Numbered from the stretch's first letter, positions 36,113 to 48,170 are shown. The stretch is DNA of 64,000 bases from Podocnemis expansa (GCA_007922195.1 ML681981.1:11601598-11665597), one strand, 5' to 3'. The notes: generated from the sequence alone by a model not told the origin. Made by a program: numbers and translations.

Positions 36113-38782
36113 GCAAATTTGACTGGGGTGCTCATTTCTGGATTGACTTAGTGGGTCAATCCTTGCCTTGTTTTGTTGAGCTGGATGACTATAAATGCAG
36201 CCCTGATTAGACAGAACTCAGGTTTTCTCACATGAGACTTACAGTGGGGGCAGGGCCAGTGGTGTCTTGCAGCCTGTGTATTATGCCTGCCAAATAAGGA
36301 GGCTGCACTGTAAGACTTGGGATCACAACAGCCACTGCCATTAGCTCTGCTGGTCCACCCAGTCAGCTTCTTCAAGATCGCTAACACAGGACTTCTAAAC
36401 CTGCTGACTGGATGCCTTTGAACAGCCAAGCACTCCAGATAATCAGGTTTCCACTACGATTAAAAGCTGTGATTGATAACTGAAGCTATATTCGGACATT
36501 ATACTGACAAACACAACTATATAGAATTGAATTAAATGTTTGTAACTGCCAATTTATCAAAAAATCACTTTCATCAAAATATTTAGGGATGCACAGGCAG
36601 AAGAGAGAACCATGCAGAGATATGAAACCTACTTTATTTATTTTAGAATTAATATTTAAAGTGTTCTGAACATGTGGGGCATTATATCAGTGCTAACTGT
36701 TGTTACTACCAACATCCATTGCGTAACATCTGTCCTCTTTTCAGTACCACCATTTAAGGTTTTCTTTTTTTTGTATTAATTACTAATCTGTAAATTAAGA
36801 TCTGAGATACCTCATGTTCCCATGGACTTTTTACTTGTATTGGAATAGAACCCTGTGGTAGCAGATGTTCCCTGAACCCTTAATAACTGAAAAATATCTG
36901 TGAAGACCACGCGTTCCATGCTGAAGCTAACATTGCTTAAGGAAGATTTATACCACACAAGATTCAATTTAAATTAAATACAAAATATGCATTTTCTATT
37001 AAGGAAAACAAAATAGAAGAAGTTTGAGTTATAACTTCAATCAAACCTTTTAACCAGATGGTAATATGTATTTTGACACAACTGTAATGCACTATCATCT
37101 TTTCATAATTATGTCAACCTCTGTTTAAAACAGCTTTAACTGGTAAGTCTCTGGACCAGCCATATCCCCTTTGGGAGATGACCCCACATGTAGTTTGGAA
37201 TATAGCTTTCCCTACTAGACAGCAAAGCTCTCAGCCATTCCTGTGCAGTAATATGCAATTATATAGGGACTTTCACAGGTCACCTGGTAAGATCTTTGCC
37301 TATCCTCCAGAAAGGTTGGGTGTTTATCCTTTGCCTTTCTCTGATTTTCCTATATATCCAAGAAAGCATTAGCTGTTTAGAAGCACATCCAAATGAGATT
37401 TAGGTTAATATCTGAGCTAGAAACAACATGTGTGCATCCACGTTTAATGGTGCCAAAATATCATGAGCTATTTTCAAATGTTTTGTACCAAAAATAGACA
37501 AAATCTCAAATCTTCCCAAGATTCCTCACATCATAGGACTCATTCTCAAAATATTTCAACTGCACCATATTCTGAATAAAGGTTTCTTCTTTTCACAGCT
37601 AAAGCCATAGGAGGTGGTTCATATTTGGGAAACAATGTGAATTCCTTCCTCTGCCTAGAAATTGAGTTCTAAGCCCTGACTATTTAAAATTGACCTTTTG
37701 TTTATATTTAAACTTATTTGATTTTGATTTTAAAAATTTACAGCAAGGTCAACATCAAAGGGACAATTTGTATGCTGATTATGGGTAAGATGGGATACAG
37801 TCTCTCTCTTCTACACAGCTATGTCAAAACAAGGACCTGTGGTGACCTTTTCAGTCACAGAAAATTAAAATATTTGAATGTCTCCCATCAGTGGTCAACA
37901 ATACGATATGTGAAAGCTTACACAACGTGTCTGGACGTTCCAAGCTGTGGCTCCTACAAAACCATCACCACAACCAAAGTGCAGGTACACTTGAGAGAGA
38001 GAAAAAAATTGTTGTGCGTTGTGCAAAGTGCCTGAATTATTGTTGCTGTGGGAATACGTCGTTCCTGACGTAAGCATAACCATTTCTTCCACTGTATATT
38101 AAAATAATTTAAGATATGCAGTGTGAAAAACAGATGTGAAGTGCACTAGTATTGATACATAATGTGTTTTCCCTGAACTGCTCACGTATCAAAATACACA
38201 GATCTACATTTATCTTACTGGTATGTATTTTATTTTTTTCCCCAATATGCAGTCATTAAAATGAGCATAAACAATGAACTCCAGATATCATGGAGTATCA
38301 ACGGAGTGGGCCAGAAAGTTTCTATCAAAATTGTATGGTGGAGAACTGAGTTTTTGACAAAAAGTTTTTTGCAAAAAGGGTCTCCTTTCCATAGAAAAAT
38401 GTTTGCTTCTCATAAAAAATGAACACTGAAAAAGTTCTTGGTTTTCTGATGAACACTGAAGACATTTGGCCATAACCCCAAAATATATATTTTGGAAATG
38501 CCATTGTGTTGTCTCATGCCCTATTTTCTTCTCAGTCAAGAACATCTTCCATACTGCACTGTGGCCAGGGACACCCATTCTGCATCATAGCAGCTCAGCA
38601 ACAGAGGAGACCATAGTACATCAGGTTAGGTATATTCCAACCAAGCAGGGAGTCCAGCCTATAGGAGGGAATAGGGGAATGATGCACCTCAACTAAAAGT
38701 CCAACAGCATTTCTGAATTAAAAATATTAGTTTTCAGCTCAAATTTTTCAGTTTTGGATTCTGCACTGAAAAGTCAATGTTT

Positions 38783-38797
38783 GGGGGGGGGGGGGGG
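38783..38797. repeat. Poly(G) tract
   Basis: Fifteen consecutive G on the plus strand (C on the CPEB3 transcript strand). It is a homopolymer in the long intron with no other structure nearby. Confidence 0.85.
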
Positions 38798-39592
38798 AAT
38801 CTAATTTTCCAACCAGGTTTACATTTAAAACCCCAAACTGAAATAGATTTGCAATACTTTTGATTCCATATTTGAACTTTCACTAGTTTGTTAACTGTAG
38901 GTGAAGAAACAGAGACATACAACTCCTCAAAGGAGGTAAAGTTTCAATCTGAGTGGCCTGTTTGAGAGAAGAACCCACTTTGTAACTTATTTTTAAAAGC
39001 CAAAATGTTTTTAGCTTTTACTCCAGACTTCTATGACAGAATTAATCCATTTAATGGATTCTAAAAATGTTTTCATATAACTTAGAGCACATTTCAATTA
39101 ATTTTTTGCATTTGAGAGAGCCTCTAAATTAAGGTGCAGAAATTTCACATAAATAAACTACCTCCTCTGATATACAGCCACTCATTTTGAAATTCAAGTT
39201 TTATGTAAGCAGAGGGAATATTTAACCTACTTCTTGCTTTTGGAGGCAGGGCTGCACGAATTCTAATTAAAGAGTTCACCACAGAGACTAGCCATTTGAA
39301 TATGTGCACACACAGGTGCCACAAGCTTAAGTGATTTCAGCCCCTACTGTTGCTCTATACCTGCTTACTTATAAAATTCAAACAAACATCCTGACAAACT
39401 CAGAACAGGAATCATATTCAGAGATACGCCGAGTCCTACCTTAGTATGGCTGGCTTGTTTCTCTCATGCCTTCTGATATGTGATGAGCGAGATAAGGAAC
39501 AAATTACAAGTACCATAGAGACATATTCTTTCCCCCCATCCTATACAGGAAATGAGATGTTGTCTCCAGTGACAATGTCTGATTTTAGAAAG

Positions 39593-39799
39593 TTCCAAAG
39601 AGATAGCTGTGTTAGTCTAGTTCAGCAAAAACAAACAAGGAGTCTGGTGGCACCTTTAAAGACTAACAATTTTATTTATTGCATGAGCTTTCATGGGAGA
39701 AAATTAAGCATTGACAAAGCGGAATTTTTCCTCCCACGAAAGCTTATGCAATAAATAAAAGTATTAGTCTTTAAAAGTGCCACTAGACTCCTTGATTGG
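39593..39799 (-). mobile_element. Foldback Penelope-like terminal repeat (copy G)
   Basis: Two inverted arms meet near 39705. The left arm starts TTCCAAAGAGATAGCTGTG and passes through GGAGTCTGGTGGCACC and GCATGAGCTTTCATGGG. The right arm returns through CCCACGAAAGCTTATGC and GTGCCACTAGACTCCTTG, then stops before the fixed terminus. The decamer TTTTAGAAAG flanks it (39583-39592 and 39800-39809). The structure is the same as copy A. Confidence 0.8.
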
Positions 39800-41832
39800 T
39801 TTTAGAAAGGAAACAAGTATTTTAAGCCCGGTACCAGTTTAACTGCATGCAAACTCGAATACTTTTGTAGGTCAAGCATAGCAGTGTGGTTCAAAACCTA
39901 CACATTTGCCCTCATTCCGTTTGCTGAAATTTTCTGTCTTTGCACCTGTTCCTGGTTTACTTTTAAGACAACAGTGAAATCTAAAACGAGTTCAGATAGA
40001 TTCCCTCTGAGTCATCTCAGTATTTTAAAAAATTTGCATCATATTAATGAGTAAAAGAGCTTATATGGAATTAAATTGGTGATGTGGTTTATTGTTCTAG
40101 TCAACTTCAACTTGTAATGTTTTTTTGTATGGTTCTAGCTGACAGCTGAATCTGATACTTAAATATTTTAAGTGAATGTTTAAGAAAATTTAAACAAACG
40201 TTTTCTTTGTTTATTAAGCTTCTCTGAATATTTGCTTAACTTTTTTTTTTATTAATTTAAGGCTATTTAATAAAATAGAATCCAAACTTCCTTTTAAAAT
40301 CCTCAATAAAGTTATAACAAATTCATGATCCTCCTTCTAAATACTTAGAGTATCTTTTATTAGTACATGCTTTGAACAAGAATAAGTACAGTTGTAAATC
40401 CGAAGATTAAATGAATATTTTAAACACACAAGTAACCTTTAGCTACTGCAGAAGAAGAATGAAATAATGTATTAGTTAGGGCTGCAGAGCTCAATTCCTC
40501 TAGACAGACTAATTTAAGAGGCAGCGTAAGACACCATCACAATGGTGCATAAGAGATTCAAATACTGTAAAGTCTAGCAGTTTTACATCTCATAGTTTAG
40601 ATTCCCATTAGTTTTACATGCTTTTCATGAACAGCAACCCTTAAGCCTCAAACTACGAGAAAATGTATACATAGGAGCAATTCTCTTTTCACCATTATAG
40701 AGAACCTGTTTTTCTTTTTTAAATTTTTGAAAAAATTACATGATATGCTTAACTCTACAGGATGTGTGGTACTTCTAGCTACAATGAGTGATTATTTTTC
40801 AAATGTTATTTACCTATTTTGAAGTAAAATGAAAATTAAATGTCTATAAAGGAAATTAAGTAGCAAGCGTATTTCCTGCAGGGAGTAGAGTGAAAATACT
40901 GAACCTTTACAAGTTTAAATAACTGCTCAAAGGCCTATGTGAAATCAGTTTGATATTCTAAGTTCTATTCTTATTGGACAATGACCAAAGTCTTCAAAAC
41001 CATGACAAGAACTAATATCCCTACTGACCATCACAGTAGAGAAACCACAGATTGAAAAAATGTGGAAAATGAACTAATCATTAATGCCCTAGAAATCATT
41101 CCTCCATATCAGATCTGGCAAACACCATAAGGAAATTAGTAGTTTGCTGCTTGTGTTTTGTTTATTTTATGGATGAAACAAAAATTTTGGTCTTCTGTGC
41201 CATCAACACCACCTTTCACTACAACTACATTTGCACAAAAATGATTTAAAGTAACATGGAGGCTTTGCTCTGTGTTGAAATAAAACATCCATAACAATTT
41301 CTCAAGAGATCGAATTAGCCCACGCGTCTATGGCCAACATTTCTTCTCCCTTTCAGAGTAGTGCAGACAGTCTTTGCTATCCTCCAAAGGGGCTTACATT
41401 TCAGCTGTTGCCATAAGCACCCTTTGAAATTAAATTGTTCCACACAAAATTTGGGAAGGATATTATGTAGCTAGACATTATTACACATGACTTTCTTGCT
41501 GTTTAAATATAGTAAAATACATTTATGTCAATGCTCATGCGTCATACACAGTTTCCACTACTCCACTTGGTGACATTTCCCCCCTTAAGCATTCAGTATG
41601 TTGAGAAGAGCTTAAAATACAATGAAAAGAGTATTTCATAAGGTATCTGAACTCTTATAAGCAGCCATTTTGCCTCAACGCTAGTTAAAAGCGCTACAAC
41701 AGCAGGTTTGTAAAGTTGACTCCTCTTCTCAAACATCAGTCATTGCAAAGCTTCCAACTTTGAGCTGTAACTACTAGGGATCCCAATACAATTCAAATTA
41801 AAAGATAAATAACTAAAAAGATCAGATGTGAT

Positions 41833-42246
41833 CAATGTTCCCTCTAAGGGGAGAGGGCAGCTGAGCAACTCCGGTTGCTCGCTGCGCTCCCCCCCCCACT
41901 CCTGACAGCCCCCCCGCTCCCGGCATCGCCCCCCCTGCTCCTGACAGCTCCCCTGCTCCCGACAGCCCCCCCTGCTCCTCCTGCTAGCCCCCCGACAGCC
42001 CCCCGCTCCCGCTCGGCCCTCCCCCCTCAACTTACCTTAGGGCTGGACTGGAGCCAGAGGGCCCAGCTATAACGCCCGGAGATTTTCTGGGCATGCTCCG
42101 TTGGAGCTTCTCTGGGCAGGACTTTTCAAAACTCCCAGCCCCAGAGGAGTTCTGTGGAGGGACTCCGGCTGCAGGCAGCTTTCGCTGCGCTGGCGGCTGT
42201 GGCGGGCTGCGCTGCAGTGCGCCAGCGCAGCTTAGAGGGAACATTG
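41833..42246. mobile_element. hAT-type element with GC-rich tandem interior
   Basis: The termini CAATGTTCCCTCTAAG and CTTAGAGGGAACATTG are exact 16-bp inverted repeats. They are flanked by perfect octamers GATGTGAT (41825-41832 and 42247-42254). The interior (41890-42010) is a degenerate tandem array of GCTCCTGACAGCCCCCC-like units, followed by a GC-rich part with CGCTGCGC motifs. The open frames there on both strands are by-products of the array. Confidence 0.9.
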
Positions 42247-42264
42247 GATGTGATATGTACCTTA

Positions 42265-42445
42265 GGCAAGCAGTACACTTACAAAGTTTTGTCAAGATAG
42301 CTATGTCAGGCAGGAGGTGAGGGAGGGTGTAGTGGAGAGAATGGAGGGGGAATAAAACAAAATACCCCCAGAGTACATAGCCATGCTGGCAAAACCCCAC
42401 CGTAGACACAACTATGCTGACAGTCAACTGTTCTGTCGACATACC
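42265..42445. repeat. Probable Harbinger-like MITE remnant
   Basis: It contains GATAGCTATGTCAGG near the left and ACATAGCCATGCTGGC plus GTAGACACAACTATGC near the right, motifs of reptile MITEs with GTAGACACAGCTATG ends. The terminal repeats are eroded and the boundaries approximate. Confidence 0.35.
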
Positions 42446-43430
42446 TAGAAGTGCTATCATACTAACGTGGAGGACTAGAATTCCTCCACTGATTTAATCT
42501 CAAAGTATTCTTTCACAGCAGTGATGACACCATTCAAAATCAATGACAATCATCTGACTGGACACCAGAGGAATGGACAAAACCATATGGTTGCTCGTTA
42601 CATTGATTGCTTCAGGGAAACAATTCACTGTGAAATCCTTAAGCATCACATGAGCCGCAGTCCCTCCATCACTGAGAGCATAGCTGTATACAGTCCCTGA
42701 AATCTAACCACAAGATAGTGATCAAATTAGCAGCTATTTAGTCCTACATTAACCAGGCTAACCAAGAACTCTGACACCATCTACATAAAGAATTCAAAGA
42801 CCACCCCATGCTATAGTTAAACCAGGAATTTAAAGTATCATCAAATGCCTTCCCCAGACAACTCCAAGAAAAACTCTACAAACTCAACTCCCAAACGCCC
42901 ATAGTAGGGACCTCCTAGATGTTTTCCAAGGTACACAAATAAGGGAACCCATCATATCTGGCAACAGTTCTCTTACTTAAGGAATATCAGAACTCAAAGA
43001 AACAAACCTCAAACTACTCCCCACGCAAAGGGTCAGCTTTTTCTAGGACACAATCAACTCTCTCCACAACATCAACCATGTGCCTCAGAACGCCATCCTT
43101 ACCACATGGATGTGGCTTCCCTATACACTAGCATGCCTCATTACGATAGCATAGCTCCCTGACTCATATTTCTAAGATAGTAGCCAACCCTCAAATGCAC
43201 ACCCCAACCTCATTGCCACACTCGTCCATTTCATCCTCACTTTTATAACAGTTTTACAATCAACAACAGGCATACTTTATTCCAACCATGGGAACAACCC
43301 TAGGTACTAAGATGGCTCCCCAATATGCCGCCTTCTTCAAGGCAGTCCATGAAGAAGAATCTTTGGACAAAAATGCACTATGAAATCAATGTATCAGATA
43401 CATTCATGATATTTTTATTCTCTGCATAAG

Positions 43431-43590
43431 TTCCAGAGGGGCAGCCATGTTTGTCTAGTTCAGTAAAACAAACAAGGAGTCCTGTGGCAGTTTTAAAGAC
43501 TAAAAATTTATTTATTGCATGAGCTCTACAAAAGCTTATGCAATAAATAAATGTGTTAGCCTCTAAAAGTGCCACAGGTCTCCTTGTTTG
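43431..43590 (-). mobile_element. Foldback Penelope-like terminal repeat nested in the RT motif (copy H)
   Basis: The left arm begins TTCCAGAGGGGCAGCCATG. The arms meet near 43526 around GCATGAGCTCTACAAAAGC, and the right arm ends at CCTTGTTTG. The flanks TTATTCTCTGCA (43416-43427) and TTATCCTCTGGA (43591-43602) match at 10 of 12. Translating across shows the duplication repeats the codons after the RT catalytic motif (IL then IL), confirming insertion into the older Penelope copy. Confidence 0.75.
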
Positions 43591-44306
43591 TTATCCTCTG
43601 GACAGACAACCTATACTCCCTCAGATTTCTACCACAAGTTCAACAAACCATGAACTGTCCTTTTAACTCTCCCTGGAATACTGACATCAACTTACTGGGC
43701 ACCACAATCAGCTTCAGCAAACGGACCCTCCAAATAATCCACAGACCACCAAATCTATCTTTATAGGTCCAGTAAGCACCTCAGACACATCGAGGAATCC
43801 GTTATCTATAGTCAGGCACTCAGGTGTTACAGAATATGCCCTGAGGAGAAAGTCTGGGATGTATATCAAAACTGCCTTCACCATCACAGACACTTCAGAA
43901 AAAAATTGCACCACGAAACAAGCCACTCAAGTACCCCAAGAGAAACCCAACCCCCACCAATTCTTTCAAGATCTCTGGACCCTATATATGCTTTTCATAA
44001 TATGTGGTGACCTCATTCAGTGCTCTACATGCCCCTGTAACTATGTGGGTAAAACCAGACTCTCTCTGTGCTCTCAAATGAATTCACACAGGAAAATGGA
44101 TGAACGCTTTTCACAAAGTGCTCTCTTCATATCTGACCTGACAACCCTCATCCTCCCAGGAAACGTGCACACTATGTTAAAAGACGAGGCTGGCGGCTTA
44201 ATTTTGTTACACTAAAAAACATGAACTGTCTCGTTCTATTGTTAGTGGGCCACTCTACCTTGAATAGTTCCTTAGAATTTGTGCTACCTAGGCTAAACAA
44301 TCTGTC

Positions 44307-44469
44307 AATTTCCAAAGGGACAGCCGTTTTAGTCTAGTCCAGCAAACAAAAAAACCCAAACTAACAAAAAAAAAAAAAAAAGAGTCGTGTGGCACTTTAA
44401 GATGGATTTATTTTTTGCATGAGCTTTCATGGGAGAAAATCCCACTTTGTCAGATACTTCGAAGATGGG
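44307..44469 (-). mobile_element. Penelope-like terminal repeat nested downstream of GIY-YIG (copy I)
   Basis: The fixed terminus region (CCAAAGGGACAGCCG) begins at about 44312. An A-rich expansion (44366-44382), GAGTCGTGTGGCAC, GCATGAGCTTTCATGGG and CTTCGAAGATGGG follow. Perfect 13-mers TAAACAATCTGTC flank it (44294-44306 and 44470-44482). It has one arm plus the start of the inner region. Confidence 0.8.
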
Positions 44470-44974
44470 TAAACAATCTGTCCTACCTCATATTTAGCTG
44501 TAACGCTCAGAGTACTTTCCCAGACCTGAAGATGAACTCTGTGTACTTTTATAGCTCATCTCTCAACAGAATGTATTACTTCACTCACCTTGTCTCTCTA
44601 ACATCCTGTGACTAATACAGCTAAAACAACACTGCATATGGTAGACCTACTGTTGTTCCAGGTCCAGGATATTATACCAACAGAAAAACCTCACTCTGTC
44701 AGAATAAGCTACCTCTACACTGGGGCTCAGCCAGCACAGCTATATTGTCAAAGCACTGTAGTATTGGCAACATCTTAGTTTAACATAATTCTAATAATAG
44801 TCACATGAACCAGTAAAGATGTGATTTACATTGATGAGCTTTTGACAATGCAACCAAGAGTTGCGTTTGTGGGATCTTCTGAGGCAATATGTTGTTTCAT
44901 GACATTTACAATGCATAAAATTAAACCTGAAATAAGTAAGTAATAATCAGTACACGGATTTTGAGAGCGATAAA

Positions 44975-45047
44975 GGAAGTGATACAATGCCTTTTATTGG
45001 ATCAGCTTGTGCTGGTGCAAAACAATTTTTAGGGTCATGCAGAGTTG
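44975..45047 (-). mobile_element. Fragment of the second Penelope-like terminal repeat family
   Basis: GATACAATGCCTTTTATTGG, then ATCAGCTTGTGCTGGTGCAA and a degraded AAACAATTTT segment. This matches in order the minus-strand reading of the repeat at 17453-17642 (TTTTATTGGACCAACTTC, then GTTGGTGAGAGACAA). It is short and decayed. Confidence 0.45.
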
Positions 45048-45864
45048 AATTTATCAGTTTCATTATTAAATGGCACTATATATGCAAACTGCTCCAGGCA
45101 GGAACAGATGATCTATTCCTATGGTTTGCGGATGCATCAAGCCTTTTTAACTTTAAACAGGCTACTGAAAAATAGATCGGTTTTCAGGCTAAAAACAGAT
45201 TTATTTTTCCATTCTTTGCTTAAGAAGTGAATTTCTAGTCCTGCTCTAATCAATGCTGAGGCAGAAGTTTCTAGATAAATACAAACCAATAGCCTCTACT
45301 TGATTTCAGCTGCCATTTCAAACATGTTGAAAGGACCATCTTAAAAATGTATCAAAATCCAATACATATTTTAGAGGAAGGAAATCTGGGGCAAGGCGAG
45401 CAAAACTTGTTTCTCTTCTAGCAGAAGGAAATTTTAATATTTTTAATTAACAAGTAAGTCTAATCTTTTTTTGATCATTATTTAATAATATGCACTTTTA
45501 AGGGCAAAAAATGGCAGATCTCATTAAAATCACTGGTACATTAAGCACTCAAGTGAAGCTCCTTTGTAAAATGAAGAGAGCTTTAAATGAAGGAGCAGCC
45601 TGGCAAGATTGTGCAGTGTGTGGGGGGGATGGGGATATTCAGCTATTGGAGTTTCCTATGTTTCAGATTCTGGGACAAAACTTGTGCAGCTGAGGACTGC
45701 ATTTTGCTATTCATCTTTGAGAGTCCTTGGAGGGAATCAAAAGTAGGGAATTGGTTTAGGACATGACAGATGCCTGGCCTCAGGCTTCTGACAAAAAAGT
45801 GCTGCCTGGATACATTTTATTCACACAGGATGCATAAATTCTGTAAAGTGGCCAGTTCCACTAA

Positions 45865-45942
45865 TGTCATGTCTTCACTACAGAGTTGTGCTCTTAACTC
45901 AAGTTAGCCAGTCTGAGTTAAGAATTTAGTAAAGACAAGGCT
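45865..45942. mobile_element. Tiny Harbinger-like MITE
   Basis: TGTCTTCACTA (from 45870) and TAGTAAAGACA (to 45937) are inverted repeats with one mismatch. TAA or TTA trinucleotides lie at both edges. The 78-bp element contains TTAACTCAAGTTAG and GAGTTAAG, again short palindromic motifs. Confidence 0.5.
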
Positions 45943-46330
45943 TAAAACAATGTTTGGACTCTGTATTACTAATTTCTAATCCAAAACAAAAGAGTCACCT
46001 CCCAAAAAGACCATAACCATAACCATAGCTCAGCCAAATGGTCAACAATATAGTAAAACCCTTTAAAAAATGTTAGCTTTTCTATTAACTTGTTTATATT
46101 TTAAAAGGTCTTTTATATGAATGCAAAAGCAAATCCAGACACCTCTATTGCTCTTCTCTTCTTTCTCTTTCCACACGCACAAAGAGTAACAGCATACAGT
46201 TCAATAGCATCATCTTGTTAATACTCCATAAGTTAATTAAGCAATAATGAAGACTGTAAAGGTGGTCACATTCCTTCCCCTAATTAAAGTGGAAACCTTG
46301 GTAGTTAGAGAGTTTGGTAAATCAAAAATT

Positions 46331-46590
46331 TAAATGTGGAACTTGTGTATTGGTATCTCCCCAAAACCCTGCTGCTAGCTACCTGTTCATCTTCAGCTCT
46401 GTTGCTTGTCATTGAGGCCCACCCACTGCAGCTACTCGTCTCTGCTTGTATATATTCATTTACATACTGTAGTTTCCATTTCATGCATCTGATGAAGTGG
46501 GATTTTGCCCATGAAAGCTCAAGTGATAAAGAAATTTGTCAGTCTTTAAAAGTGCCACAGAACTCCTTGTTTGTTTTTCTCATTCTAGTT
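46331..46590 (+). mobile_element. Penelope-like terminal repeat with intact hammerhead-like core (copy K)
   Basis: The right part carries CTGATGA (46489-46495), a short GGG/CCC hairpin and GAAA (46513-46516). AAGTGCCACAGAACTCCTTG and GTTTGTTTT follow. The left part includes TGTATATATTCATT and CATACTGTAGTTTCCATTTC, which correspond to the TATA-containing upstream section of reptile Penelope-like terminal repeats as I recall them. An extra A sits between CTGATGA and the stem compared with a canonical hammerhead. Boundaries are approximate and no target duplication was found. Confidence 0.65.
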
Positions 46591-47565
46591 GTTCAAGTCT
46601 GTTTCTTCACCTCTACTAAATACAATAGGAATCTCAAGCTGAGTCTTTTTATCCACTGACAGAAGATGTCTCCAAATCTCTAATCCCTCTTAGCACTGAA
46701 AGTTTTTTTTTTTTTAAAGAACAGACCACATGGCATTTTGGGAGTGCTGAGCATTTTTTGGGAGACTGCAAAAGTTGAATCTATGAACTATAAATGTTTA
46801 TCAGATTTCCTAACACACCAAGATTTCTATTTCATGAAGGAAAAGAAACATGCAGTACTTCACAGTTGTCTTTGTTTAAATAATGCATGCCAGTAAATGT
46901 TATGTTGCTACTGTGTTACTGTAAGAATAATACCATTTGTGTTATTACAATGAATGCTTGTTGGCAATTTCTTTACAATACCCTGCATAAGAGTTTAAAA
47001 TAGATTTTGGACTGAAACCTTGCTCATGGGTCACACAGTAACAATGAGCATGGCATATGCTCTGAGGTGGCTCAGAGGAAAGTTTAATATACTGTGGTTC
47101 TGGAATTATGCTCCATCACCCCTCTTGCAATGCCATTTCTCTGCAATGTCCCTCCATTGATTTAAAAGTGGACTTCGGTATTTCATAAGAATTGTTGTGT
47201 GTGCGTGATTACATACCAGTTACAACTTCTGGTTCTTTATACTGTGGACCACACGAGACGATGTTTCAAAGAACCAATTTTACTCCAGGGCCCAGCACAT
47301 TCAGAGATTGACTAGAAGGCTCTTATTTTAGAAGATAAAAAGATGCATTTCAGGATTATGACGTTTGCAGCTGTTATGAAAGATGCCCAGGTTTCTGAAG
47401 AAAATTTGGATGACTGGTCAAGCTGATCTGATTTCAGCAGTCTGTTCAATCTTAAAATAAGATGGAAGACCGAATCCAAAGATAAATTATGGTGACAATC
47501 AGCTGTCTGGAGCACTCATAGCTTCTTCTGGTCAAGAAAGAATGTGAGAAAACATCCATAGACTG

Positions 47566-48170
47566 CTAAACAAACAAGGAGTCCTGTGGTACTTTTAAAA
47601 ACAAACATTTATTTATTGCATGAGTTTTTGAGAGAGAAAAATCCCACTTCATCAGATGCTTTGAAGATGGGGAACTTGCAGAATGGGAGGAAAATAAATG
47701 CAGGGAAGTGTAAGTCATAGGATCAGGTCAGACTGTTACAGCAAATCAGAGCAGTAGCTTAGATTCAAACACTGGGGGGACAGCAGATAGAGGAAGGTGA
47801 TGTCAAATCACCTGCTGTAATGAGAGGAAAAAAAAATCTGTTCTCAGTGTTAAATAGGGTCTATGGATTTTTTTTCTCTCATTACAGAAGTTGATTTGAC
47901 CTCACCTTCCTCTATATGCCATCCCCCAGTGTTTGGCTCTAAACTGCTTTGATTTGCTGTTAACAGCCTGACCTGATCCTATGATCTACACTTTCCTGCA
48001 TTTATTTTCCTCCCATTCTGCAAGTCCCCCATCTTCAAAGCATCTGACAAAGCAGGATTTTCTCCCACAAAAGCTCATGAGATAAATAAATCTGTTAGTT
48101 TTTAGAAGCATCACAGGACTCATTGCTTGTTTAGATGAACTAGGCTAACACAGGTGCCCCTCTGGAATTT
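47566..48170 (+). mobile_element. Full-length foldback Penelope-like repeat, 605 bp palindrome (copy J)
   Basis: The left arm (47566 to about 47850) and the right arm (about 47880-48170) are near reverse complements along their length. They include the GATGCTTTGAAGATGGGG, AATAAATGCAGGGAAG, AGGATCAGGTCAGACTG and AGGAAGGTGATGTCAAATCA segments. The right end has the fixed terminus (AGGTGCCCCTCTGGA). The left end is cut at CTAAACAAACAAGG. Flanking 12-mers ATCCATAGACTG (47554-47565) and ATCCATGGACTG (48171-48182) differ at one base. The hammerhead-like core is degraded in both arms. In a transcript it would form a hairpin of about 280 base pairs. Confidence 0.85.

Larger units (their letters stand above)
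42840..44640 (+). pseudogene. Penelope-like retroelement remnant (RT and GIY-YIG endonuclease)
   Basis: The plus strand translates, across frameshifts and stops, to recognisable pieces of a Penelope-like protein. In order these are FSKVHK and GNPSYLATV (about 42916-42980), TTLGTKMAPQYA (about 43297-43332), and RYIHDIFIL, the catalytic YxDD-type motif, with His at the first Asp position (about 43396-43424). Then come INLLGTTISFSKRTLQ (about 43689) and HIEESVIYSQALR (about 43786). The GIY-YIG part follows, with CPCNYVGKTRLSLCSQM and NSHR (about 44030-44090). A second-family terminal repeat with CCTGAAGATGAACTC follows (about 44526-44640). Two foldback repeats have inserted into it. Penelope proteins pair this RT with a C-terminal GIY-YIG nuclease. 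This copy is dead. Confidence 0.8.

Noticed and set aside
41740..42460. Open frames with repeated Arg/Gly/Cys-rich or Pro-rich translation
   Set aside because: They arise from the tandem array inside the hAT element at 41833-42246.
5303..48170. Calling the foldback repeats CRISPR-like or DNA-transposon MITEs
   Set aside because: They are dispersed, not arrayed, and the 10-13 bp duplications and variable truncated ends do not fit cut-and-paste transposition.
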